This document shows, piece after piece, positions 26,785-33,951 of a DNA stretch of 64,000 bases (within the stretch, counting starts at the first letter, position 1; each line of letters opens with the position of its first letter). Origin of the DNA: an uncultured Opitutia bacterium (GTDB taxonomy: Bacteria > Verrucomicrobiota > Verrucomicrobiia > Opitutales > Opitutaceae); NCBI GenBank assembly GCA_903820035.1, contig CAIJFT010000405.1, positions 1 to 64,000 of the forward strand. The letters are read 5' to 3'. A program made the translations under genes and the position numbers. The notes under the pieces were generated by a model, which was not told where the DNA came from, did no database searches, and saw only the letters and a program-made list of their open reading frames with translations.

Positions 26785-27674
26785 GCGCCAGCCGCGTCAG
26801 GAGCGTGTGCGGGTACGTCGCGTTTGCCGCGGCCGTTTGCCTTGGCGGCGGTTGGGTGCGCGGCGCCGCGCCGGATTTGTCCACGACCCTCGCGCCCGAT
26901 CTCGCCGTGCCCTCGGCGCAGACCGCGGCCCCGGCGCCGGGCCGGCGCAGCGTGCAGACCGGTGCGGGGTGGGAGGGCACGGCGGTGCATCACACGCTTT
27001 ATCTTCCGACCGACTGGACGCCTGGAAGAAAATATCCGGTCCTCGTCGAATACGCGGGCAACGGCGGCTACAAAAACGCCTACGGCGATGTCTCCGACGG
27101 CAGCGTCGAGGGCTGCCGGCTCGGCTACGGCCTCAGCGGCGGCCGCGGGTTCCTTTGGTTGTGCCTGCCGTTTGTCGAGGCCGACGCGGGCGGCAAACGC
27201 AACGCGGTGAAGTGGTGGGGCGACGTCGCCGAGACCAAGCGCTACTGCCTCGCCACGGTGCGCGACGTCGTGGCGCGGTTCGGCGGCGACGAACGCGCCG
27301 TGATCTTTCTCGGCTTCTCGCGCGGCGCCATCGCCGCCAATTACATCGGACTTCACGACGACGAGATCGCGGGGCTCTGGCGTGCGTTCATCTGCCACAG
27401 CCACTACGACGGCGTGAGCGAACGCTGGCCTTACCCCGGCGCCGACCGCGCGTCCGCGTTGGTCCGCCTGCGCCGGCTCGGCCACCGGCCGCAGTTCATC
27501 AGCCAGGAGGGCTCGACGCAGGCCACGCGGGACTGGCTGGTGAGTACGGGGGTCGCCGGGCGGTGGACGTTCGTGGATATTCCGTTTCGCAATCACTCGC
27601 CCGATTGGACGTTGCGTGATCTGCCGGCGCGCCGCGAAGCCCGCGCTTGGTTGGCCGCCGTTTTGGCCGATTAA
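26781..27674 (+). CDS. secreted alpha/beta-hydrolase (esterase/PHB-depolymerase-like)
   Basis: Protein of 297 residues with an N-terminal signal segment (VCGYVAFAAAVCLGGGWVRGAA). The fold has HHTLYLPTDWTPGRKYPVLVEYAGNG (strand/oxyanion region), GRGFLWLCLPFV, the nucleophile elbow LGFSRGA and a C-terminal His in FRNHSPDWT. This suggests an exported esterase or peptidase. The track ORF begins at 26148 inside the MFS gene; ATG 26781 with the ATGA overlap is the true start. Co-translation with the Spinster-like MFS suggests joint use of a substrate. Confidence 0.82.
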   Translation: MSASRVRSVCGYVAFAAAVCLGGGWVRGAAPDLSTTLAPDLAVPSAQTAAPAPGRRSVQTGAGWEGTAVHHTLYLPTDWTPGRKYPVLVEYAGNGGYKNAYGDVSDGSVEGCRLGYGLSGGRGFLWLCLPFVEADAGGKRNAVKWWGDVAETKRYCLATVRDVVARFGGDERAVIFLGFSRGAIAANYIGLHDDEIAGLWRAFICHSHYDGVSERWPYPGADRASALVRLRRLGHRPQFISQEGSTQATRDWLVSTGVAGRWTFVDIPFRNHSPDWTLRDLPARREARAWLAAVLAD

Positions 27675-27737
27675 GGAGACGGCCGGCGTTTCCTGCAGTT
27701 GAAAACAAGTCCGGGCGGTGGGGCCGCAACCGACCCC

Positions 27738-27781
27738 ATCGGGCCGGATCGAAACGTCGATCGGGCCGAAACGACCCGATG
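27738..27781 (+). promoter_or_regulatory. tandem ATCGGGCCG sites upstream of the leader ORF
   Basis: ATCGGGCCG occurs at 27738-27746 and again at 27760-27768, 22 bases apart (about two helical turns); both are followed by GAAACG. The inverted form CCCGAT follows at 27775-27780. The arrangement resembles an operator upstream of the threonine deaminase transcript, but no regulator is identified. Confidence 0.35.
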
Positions 27782-27897
27782 CGGGCAACCGGTCCCACCG
27801 ATTGTTCTCTCAACCCTCAACTCCCCGCGCTCAACCTCCGCAGCCTGACTCCGCTCTCGACAATCCCCCGCCATTCCCGTCTCGTGCCGTCGTCCGC

Positions 27898-27975
27898 ATG
27901 AATCTCCGCGCCGTCATTATTGCCGCCATTATTATGATGCCTCTGGCATCAGGGCGGCGGCGCGTGACCACTTAA
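27898..27975 (+). CDS. candidate Ile-rich leader peptide
   Basis: A 25-codon ORF, MNLRAVIIAAIIMMPLASG followed by RRRVTT. Its core is Val-Ile-Ile-Ala-Ala-Ile-Ile, with all four Ile codons ATT, then Met-Met-Pro-Leu. It ends at a TAA 72 bases ahead of a threonine deaminase, the first enzyme of isoleucine synthesis, and is followed by an intrinsic terminator. Regulatory leader peptides of ilv operons have this kind of composition. No Shine-Dalgarno is visible, as for most genes here. The peptide itself would have no function; its translation would sense charged tRNA-Ile. Coding status rests on the arrangement, not on homology. Confidence 0.65.
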   Translation: MNLRAVIIAAIIMMPLASGRRRVTT

Positions 27976-28013
27976 TTCGACCGAAACAAGTCACCCGTTT
28001 TCCGAAGCCCTGA
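27935..28013 (+). promoter_or_regulatory. pause hairpin and antiterminator of the ilvA attenuator
   Basis: TGATGCC-TCT-GGCATCA (27935-27951) forms a 7-bp hairpin immediately after the Ile codons. Its 3' part overlaps TCAGGGC (27949-27955), which is complementary to GCCCTGA (28007-28013), the 5' arm of the terminator. The two pairings are mutually exclusive. A ribosome stalled at the second Ile pair (27928-27933) would cover the hairpin and free TCAGGGC to form the antiterminator. A ribosome reaching the TAA at 27973 would cover it and allow termination. Confidence 0.65.
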
Positions 28014-28042
28014 GCGCCAACGCTCAGGGCTTTTTGTTTTTC
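28006..28042 (+). terminator. intrinsic terminator (attenuator) before ilvA
   Basis: AGCCCTGAGCG and CGCTCAGGGCT pair perfectly over 11 bases around a CCAA loop and are followed by TTTTGTTTTT. It ends 5 bases before the deaminase ATG, so it must either be read through or it would abolish expression of ilvA. Confidence 0.9.
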
Positions 28043-28047
28043 CGCCC

Positions 28048-29061
28048 ATGAATACCACCCGCCTCCCGGCCCTCAGCCTCGCTGATGTCGTCGCCGCCCG
28101 TCGCCTCCTGGCGTACGGATTGCGCCTGACGCCGTGCTCCCCCGCACCGGCGCTTTCGGAGATTACGGGCAGGTCGATTTGGCTCAAACGCGACGACCTG
28201 CAGCGCACCGGCTCGTTCAAGGAGCGAGGCGCGCGCCATGCCCTGCTGTGCCTCTCGCCCGAAGCGCGCGCCCGCGGCGTCATCGCGGCTTCGGCGGGCA
28301 ATCACGCGCTCGGACTCGCCTACCACGGCGCGCAGCTCGGCGTGCGCGTGACGGTTGTCATGCCCGTCGCGGCGCCCGAGGTGAAAGTCACCCGTTGCCG
28401 CAGCCTCGGCGCCGAGGTGGTGCTGCACGGCGCCGATTTTGAAGCGGCGCAGGTCCGCGCCCTGCAGCTTGCGAGCGCAGGCGGCGCGACGTTCGTGCAT
28501 CCCTTCGACGATCTCGACGTCATCGCGGGCCAGGGAACCCTCGCGCTCGAAATCCTCGAGCAGACGCCGCAACTCGACACGCTGGTCGTGCCGGTGGGCG
28601 GCGGCGGTTTGCTCGCCGGTGTCGCCACCGTCGTCAAGGCCCTGCGCCCCGACGTCCGCGTGATTGCGGTCGAGCCCGCGCATGCCGCCAGTTTCGTCGC
28701 GGCCTATCTGCACGGTGGTCCTGCTCCCGCGCGGTTGGCGCCGACCCTCGCCGACGGATTGGCCGTGGCGCGGATGGGAGCGACGACGTTCGCGCTCGCG
28801 GCGCCGCGGGTGGATGACGTCGTGACCGTGACGGAAAGTGAAATTGCCACCGCGATCGCCGTGCTGGCCCGGCGCTGCGGTGCCGTGGCGGAAGGTGCGG
28901 GCGCCACCGCACTCGCCGCGGTCCTCGCGGGCAAAATCGGAGGGCGTGTCGTCGTCGTGCCGGTGTGCGGCCGCAATATCGACGCGGGCGTCCATGCCGC
29001 CGTCCTCGCCACCGCCGCCGAACCGGCCCCGTTTCGCCACCCCGTCGCCCGCGCCGCCTGA
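28048..29061 (+). CDS. ilvA: threonine ammonia-lyase (threonine deaminase)
   Basis: PLP enzyme of 337 residues converting threonine to 2-oxobutyrate and ammonia. Family blocks are WLKRDDLQRTGSFKERGA (PLP Lys), the phosphate/substrate loop ASAGNHALGLAYHGAQLG, HPFDDLDVIAGQGTLALEILEQ and the glycine-rich VPVGGGGLLAG. It has only the catalytic domain, without C-terminal ACT regulatory domains, like TdcB-type or short IlvA enzymes. Serine dehydratase or racemase activity cannot be excluded by eye. The preceding Ile-rich leader and terminator argue for a biosynthetic role controlled by isoleucine supply rather than allostery. The ATG lacks a Shine-Dalgarno. Confidence 0.9.
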   Translation: MNTTRLPALSLADVVAARRLLAYGLRLTPCSPAPALSEITGRSIWLKRDDLQRTGSFKERGARHALLCLSPEARARGVIAASAGNHALGLAYHGAQLGVRVTVVMPVAAPEVKVTRCRSLGAEVVLHGADFEAAQVRALQLASAGGATFVHPFDDLDVIAGQGTLALEILEQTPQLDTLVVPVGGGGLLAGVATVVKALRPDVRVIAVEPAHAASFVAAYLHGGPAPARLAPTLADGLAVARMGATTFALAAPRVDDVVTVTESEIATAIAVLARRCGAVAEGAGATALAAVLAGKIGGRVVVVPVCGRNIDAGVHAAVLATAAEPAPFRHPVARAA

Positions 29062-29165
29062 ACCACCGACCGGCCCCGGCCATGTTTCACGTACTGCGTC
29101 AAACGAGCGAGGGGATGGCGTGCGGTGCGGCGACGCCGGTCAGGGTAGCGCCCGAGATTTCCGCC

Positions 29166-29202
29166 GGGCCTCTTCGGGCGGGAGCTCGTCCCGAAAAGGC
29201 CC
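29166..29202. repeat. hairpin (13-bp arms) upstream of the HutF-like gene
   Basis: GGGCCTCTTCGGG (29166-29178) pairs with CCCGAAAAGGCCC (29190-29202), with one mismatch. There is no T-tract. It lies in the 241-base gap between ilvA and the amidohydrolase and may be a transcript end or 5'-UTR structure. Confidence 0.55.
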
Positions 29203-29302
29203 GAGGGCGACGTCGAGTCCGCCAGGGTGATCGTTCGCTTTGCGCTCGACCGATCTCGGATTGCGTTGCGGGCCGACGTGCCGCGATGCTGACCGCTACC
29301 CG

Positions 29303-30967
29303 ATGGACCAACGACGCGACGACCGCCGACCCAACCCCAACCGTGACCCTCGCCAACCGCGGGCGGGTGGGAATGGCCGCGGCCCGCGGGATTCCCGCGG
29401 CGGTAATACGCCACGCGATCCGCGCGACCCGCGGAACCCGCGCGATGGGCGCGACAGCCGGGGCGATCGCAGTGGTGGCGGCCGTCCCGGTGACTACCGG
29501 TCGCAATCGAATCCCGCGCCGCGTCCGGCCCCGGCGCCTACTCCGGTTTCGGCCGCGGTGGTGCAATCGGGTGTGCCGCACGGCGCCCGCGAGGGCGGCT
29601 GGCTGCCGGACTGGGTTTATACTGGGGAGAAATTTGAAACCGGCCTCGCGTTCTTTGCCGACGCGCTCGGGCGCATCACGCGCTTCTCGCGCGAGCCGGC
29701 GGATCTCGCCGCCGCCCGCCGGCTCAGCGGCCAGGCCGCGCTGCCGGGCCTCGTCAACACGCACTCGCATGCCTTTCACCGCGTGCTCCGCGGTCGCGCC
29801 GAAGCACGCGGCCGTCCCGAGACGGGACCGCGCGGCGCCTGGCGTGAGGCCCACGACCGCGCGCTCGGCCGGCTCTCCGGCGAAGACGTGTTCGACGTCG
29901 CGCGGATGACCTTCATGGAGATGCTCCTCGCGGGCATCACCTGCGTTGGCGAGTTTCACTACGTTCACCACCAGCCCGACGGCACGCCGTGGCCGGAGCC
30001 GAATTTTCTCAGCTGCGAAATTCTCCGCGCGGCCCACGACGTCGGCATCCGCATTGCGCTGCTCCATGTGGCCCAGGTTCGGGCTGATTTCCTGGCGCCG
30101 TCTGGCTCCGCGCCGGTCCGCAGCCGCTGCGCCGGGCCCGAGGTTTATCTGCGCGAACTCGAGGCGCTCCGCGTGGTGATCGAAAAAGATTTTCCCGCCG
30201 ACGAGGCGTGGCTCGGGGCTGCGCCCTATTCACTCGCGACGGTGCCGCTCGATGCCTTCAAGGCGATCGCGACCTATGCGCGCGCCCAACGCCTGCGGTT
30301 GCACACGCACGTCGCGACTTCCGCCGCCGAGGCCGCCGCCTGTACGGCGGAGTACGGTCGCGCGCCGGTCGCCCTGCTGGCCGAGCAAGGTGTACTCGAC
30401 AAACGGTTCACCGCCGTCGACGCCAACTACCTCAGCGACGACGAGGTGAAGCTCCTCGGTACCGCCCGGGCTGCGGTCTGCGTGTGCCCCGGCAGCGCGC
30501 GCAACCTCGGCTTGCCGCCGGCTCCGGTGGAAAAAATTATCGCCGCCGGCGCGGGCGTGGCCTTCGGCAGCGACACCCAGGCGCAGATCGACCTGCTCGC
30601 GGACGCGCGGTCGTTGGAATATGATCTCCGGCTGCAACGGGACCAGCGCCCGGCCCTCGCGCCCGACGCGGCCACCGCGCTGTTTCACGCGGCGACCGTC
30701 ACCGGGGCCCGCAGTCTGGGTGCCACCAGCGGCGCGCTGGAGGTCGGCCGGCCCGCGGATTTCTTCACCGTCAATCTCCTCGATCCGTCGGTCGCCGGCG
30801 CGGATGCGGGCACGCTGTTGGCCAATGTTGTCTATGGACTCGACCGCCGCGCGATCCGCGACGTGTGGGTCGGCGCGCGCCAACGCCTTTCGGGCGGCCG
30901 CCACGTCAGCCACGGTTCGATCGTTGGCCGCTTCGTCGACGCTCAGAAGCGGATTTGGGCGGAGTAA
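29303..30967 (+). CDS. HutF-like amidohydrolase with disordered Arg/Asp-rich N-terminus
   Basis: 554 residues. Residues 1-90 are low-complexity (repeats of RDPRDPRNPRDGRDSRGDR, then Gly/Pro) and predicted disordered. The rest aligns by eye with HutF (formimidoylglutamate deiminase): LPGLVNTHSHAFHR with the HxH metal pair, GEFHYVHH, LHTHVAT with the next metal His, and GSDTQ with the metal Asp, then LEYDLRL. At the position of the HutF catalytic Glu (HIAEQ) it has Thr (HVATS), and the catalytic His of LVHATH is Asp in AVDANY. So the metal site is kept but the chemistry or substrate is probably not that of HutF. ATG 29303 is chosen; the track start at 29240 adds 21 residues. Confidence 0.82.
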   Translation: MDQRRDDRRPNPNRDPRQPRAGGNGRGPRDSRGGNTPRDPRDPRNPRDGRDSRGDRSGGGRPGDYRSQSNPAPRPAPAPTPVSAAVVQSGVPHGAREGGWLPDWVYTGEKFETGLAFFADALGRITRFSREPADLAAARRLSGQAALPGLVNTHSHAFHRVLRGRAEARGRPETGPRGAWREAHDRALGRLSGEDVFDVARMTFMEMLLAGITCVGEFHYVHHQPDGTPWPEPNFLSCEILRAAHDVGIRIALLHVAQVRADFLAPSGSAPVRSRCAGPEVYLRELEALRVVIEKDFPADEAWLGAAPYSLATVPLDAFKAIATYARAQRLRLHTHVATSAAEAAACTAEYGRAPVALLAEQGVLDKRFTAVDANYLSDDEVKLLGTARAAVCVCPGSARNLGLPPAPVEKIIAAGAGVAFGSDTQAQIDLLADARSLEYDLRLQRDQRPALAPDAATALFHAATVTGARSLGATSGALEVGRPADFFTVNLLDPSVAGADAGTLLANVVYGLDRRAIRDVWVGARQRLSGGRHVSHGSIVGRFVDAQKRIWAE

Positions 30968-31109
30968 CGCGCGGGCGAGAACGCCTTCGACCGGATCCGG
31001 AAGCCGCCCGGGTTTGGGCGCGGTGGCGTCGGGGGTTTAGCGGGCTCCGCCATGAATTCACTCGGCGCGGCGTTGACCCGCCCCCACGGCTTCGATTCTG
31101 CTCGCACGA

Positions 31110-31985
31110 ATGTCCCTCACACTCGTCGTCCTCGCCGCCGGCATGGGTTCGCGGTATGGTGGCCTGAAGCAAATCGATCCGGTTGGGCCGGGCGGTGAAA
31201 CGGTCCTCGACTACGCGGTCTTCGATGCGCTGCGCGCCGGATTCACCCGGGTGGTGTTCGTGATCCGGCGGGACTTCGAGGCGATCTTCCGCGAAAAAAT
31301 CGGCGCGCGCTATGCCGGCCGCGCGGACGTCGACTATGTGTTCCAGTCGCTCGAGGCGCTCCCGCCCGGGTTCACGCCGCCCGCGGGCCGCGAGAAACCC
31401 TGGGGCACGGGCCACGCGGTGTGGTGCGCGCGTGCGGCGCTCGGTGAAAATTTCGCGGTGATCAACGCGGACGACTTTTACGGCGCCGACTCCTTCGCGC
31501 AGCTCGCACGGTTTCTCGCCCCGGCGCGCGGCGGCGACTTCGCGATGGTCGGCTTCCGGCTCGCCAATACCCTTTCGGAACACGGCGTCGTTTCCCGCGG
31601 CGTGACGGCCGCGGGCCCCGACCAAGCGTTGCACTCGATCGTCGAGCACACCGGTATCGCGCCGGAAGAGGTGGGTCCCGGCCGGAAATTTTCCGGCGAG
31701 GAAATCGTCTCGATGAACTGCTGGGGCTTCACGCCGGCGCTGTTCGCCGGCTTGGACCCGCAGTTCCGCGAATTCCTGGCGGCGCGCGGCGGCGAGCCGA
31801 AGTCCGAGTTTTATCTGCCGGCGGCGGTCTCCGCGATGATCGGCCGCGGCGGGGCGCAGGTCCGCGTGCTGCCGACGGCGAGCACGTGGTTCGGCGTGAC
31901 GTACCGCGAGGATAAGCCGCGCGTGCAGGCGGCGATCGCCGGCCTGGTGCAGGCGGGGCTCTATCCGGAGAAACTTTGGGCATGA
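31110..31985 (+). CDS. sugar-phosphate nucleotidyltransferase (NTP_transferase type)
   Basis: Protein of 291 residues with the nucleotidyltransferase signature LVVLAAGMGSRYGGLKQ (the GxGxRxxxxK loop, ending in Lys) and the metal-binding INADDFYG. PWGTGHAVWCARA resembles the sugar-binding region of UDP-GlcNAc/glucose-1-P pyrophosphorylases. It activates a sugar-1-phosphate with UTP or dTTP. It is the first gene of an operon: its stop overlaps the ATG of the NahK-like kinase, which would make a HexNAc-1-phosphate, the natural substrate for this enzyme. The C-terminus lacks the acetyltransferase domain of GlmU. Confidence 0.87.
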   Translation: MSLTLVVLAAGMGSRYGGLKQIDPVGPGGETVLDYAVFDALRAGFTRVVFVIRRDFEAIFREKIGARYAGRADVDYVFQSLEALPPGFTPPAGREKPWGTGHAVWCARAALGENFAVINADDFYGADSFAQLARFLAPARGGDFAMVGFRLANTLSEHGVVSRGVTAAGPDQALHSIVEHTGIAPEEVGPGRKFSGEEIVSMNCWGFTPALFAGLDPQFREFLAARGGEPKSEFYLPAAVSAMIGRGGAQVRVLPTASTWFGVTYREDKPRVQAAIAGLVQAGLYPEKLWA

Positions 31986-33094
31986 GCGCCGCCGCCTCTC
32001 CGGCCCGCGATTGGTGGCGCGAGCTGGCCCCGGTCGTCGCCGCGTTTCCCGTCGCCGGCCGGCTCGCCGCCGCCGCGCCCTACGGCAACGGCCACATCAA
32101 CGAGACGTATGTGCTCGGCTGCGACGTCGCCGGCGCCCCGCGCCGCTACGTGCTCCAGAAAATCAACCACCGCATTTTCAAGAACGTGCCGGCGCTGATG
32201 GACAACATCCGGCGCGTGTGCGACCACCTCGGCGCGAAGTCGTCCCGGGCGATGCGGCTCGTGTCGACGCAGCGCGATGAAATCTGCCACCAGGATGCCG
32301 CGGGCAACTGGTGGCGGTTGTATGATTTCATCGAGGCGGCACACACCGTCGACCAGGTGATGGGCGAGGCCCAGGCCCGCGAGGCCGCGCTCGCGTTCGG
32401 CCGGTTTCAGGCGCAGTTGGCCGACATCCCCGGCGCGCGGCTCCACGAGACGATTCCCGATTTTCACCACACGCGGCAGCGTTTCGAAAACCTGCGCGCG
32501 GCGCGCGCGGCGGATGTCCGCGGCCGCGCCGCCGAGGTGCGCGACGAGCTCGCGTTCGCCTTCGCGCGGGAGGCCGACACCGACGTGCTGCTCGGTTTGC
32601 TCGCCCGCGGCGAGGTCCGTGAGCGGATCACGCACAACGACACCAAGATCAACAACGTGATGCTCGACGACGCGACGGGCCGCGGCGTGGCCGTGATCGA
32701 CCTCGACACCGTGATGCCGGGGCTCGCGCTGTACGATTTCGGCGAGATGGTCCGCACCGCGGCGAGTTCCACCGCGGAGGACGACCCGGATTCCTCGCGC
32801 ATGCACGTGCGCCTGCCGTTTTTCCGCGCGTTGGTCGCCGGTTACCTCGAAGGCGCCGGCGATGCGCTCAACGCGGTGGAGCGCGCGCACCTGGGATTCG
32901 CCGGCAAGATGATGACCTACGAGAACGGCATCCGCTTCCTCACCGACTACCTGCAGGGCGACACCTATTACCGCATCAAGCACCCGCACCACAACCTCGA
33001 GCGCTGCCGCGCGCAGTTCGCCCTCGTGCGCAGCATCGAACAGAACCTTGACGCGATGGCGCGGTTGGTCGCGGAAATCCACGGCGCCCCATGA
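31982..33094 (+). CDS. APH-fold sugar kinase, N-acetylhexosamine 1-kinase-like
   Basis: Cytosolic kinase of 370 residues in the aminoglycoside-phosphotransferase fold. The catalytic loop THNDTKINNVMLDDATG and the metal-binding VIDLDTVMPGLALYDFGEMVRTA match NahK, the anomeric kinase that makes GlcNAc/GalNAc-1-phosphate in LNB/GNB pathways; the N-terminal GNGHINETYVL and YVLQKINHRIF blocks also match. The start ATG 31982 overlaps the upstream stop by four bases and its stop overlaps the deacetylase start by four, so the three genes form one translationally coupled operon. The substrate is inferred from similarity only. Confidence 0.86.
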   Translation: MSAAASPARDWWRELAPVVAAFPVAGRLAAAAPYGNGHINETYVLGCDVAGAPRRYVLQKINHRIFKNVPALMDNIRRVCDHLGAKSSRAMRLVSTQRDEICHQDAAGNWWRLYDFIEAAHTVDQVMGEAQAREAALAFGRFQAQLADIPGARLHETIPDFHHTRQRFENLRAARAADVRGRAAEVRDELAFAFAREADTDVLLGLLARGEVRERITHNDTKINNVMLDDATGRGVAVIDLDTVMPGLALYDFGEMVRTAASSTAEDDPDSSRMHVRLPFFRALVAGYLEGAGDALNAVERAHLGFAGKMMTYENGIRFLTDYLQGDTYYRIKHPHHNLERCRAQFALVRSIEQNLDAMARLVAEIHGAP

Positions 33095-33951
33095 ACTTTT
33101 CCCGCCCCGAAGCCGACGTCTTTTTCCCCGCGGCGACCCCCGGCCTCACCGCCGCGGCCGCGCTCGCCCGCACGACGCACCTTTGCGTGATCGCGCACCA
33201 GGACGACATCGAGATCAACGCGTACCCGGCCGTGGCCGAGTGCTTCGGGCGGGCCGACCGCTTTTTTACCGGCGTGGTAATGACCAACGGCGCCGGCTCC
33301 GCGCGGACTGGTCCGTTTGCCGGCACGACCGACGCCGAGATGCAGCGCATCCGCCGCGACGAGCAACGCCGCGCCGCGGAGCTCGGGCGCTACAACCTGC
33401 AGGTGCAGCTCGCCCATGCCAGCGCCGACGTGAAACGCGCGGATCATCCCGGGGTGCGGGCCGATCTCGCGGCGATTTTCGGCGGCTGCACGGCCGACGT
33501 CGTGTACCTCCACCAACCCGTCGACAAACATGAGACGCACGTCGCGTGTTTCCTGCGGTGCATCGAGGCGATCCGTGCGCTGCCGCCGGCGCGCCGGCCG
33601 CGCCGCGTGTTGGGGGTCGAGGGATGGCGCGACCTCGACTGGCTGGCCGACGCCGACAAGGTCGCGCTCGATGCCAGTCCGTATCCGGAATTGGCGGAGC
33701 AGTTAATCAACGTCTTCGCTTCACAGATCGTGGGTGGTAAACGCTACGACCGCGCCGCCCTCGGCCGCCGGGCGGCCAATGCTACGATGCAGGCGTCGCA
33801 CGCGGTGGATGCGGCGACGTCGGTCTCGCTCGCGATGGACCTCACGCCGCTCGTGCACGACGACACCCTCTCGACCGTGGCCTTCGCGCAGCTACACCTC
33901 GAGCGCTTCCGGACCGACGTCACGACCCGCCTGCAGCGCCTCGGCGGTTGA
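33091..33951 (+). CDS. PIG-L (LmbE-like) family deacetylase
   Basis: Protein of 286 residues with the zinc motif AHQDDIE (usual consensus AHPDDE) and a distal HETH zinc His region within VDKHETHV. PIG-L enzymes remove the N-acetyl group of GlcNAc-containing molecules. As the third gene of the kinase-nucleotidyltransferase operon it probably deacetylates a GlcNAc derivative such as the activated sugar or its conjugate. It has no signal peptide. The 3' end overlaps the convergent AraC gene by 32 bases. The substitution of Pro by Gln in the motif is mild. Confidence 0.88.
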   Translation: MNFSRPEADVFFPAATPGLTAAAALARTTHLCVIAHQDDIEINAYPAVAECFGRADRFFTGVVMTNGAGSARTGPFAGTTDAEMQRIRRDEQRRAAELGRYNLQVQLAHASADVKRADHPGVRADLAAIFGGCTADVVYLHQPVDKHETHVACFLRCIEAIRALPPARRPRRVLGVEGWRDLDWLADADKVALDASPYPELAEQLINVFASQIVGGKRYDRAALGRRAANATMQASHAVDAATSVSLAMDLTPLVHDDTLSTVAFAQLHLERFRTDVTTRLQRLGG

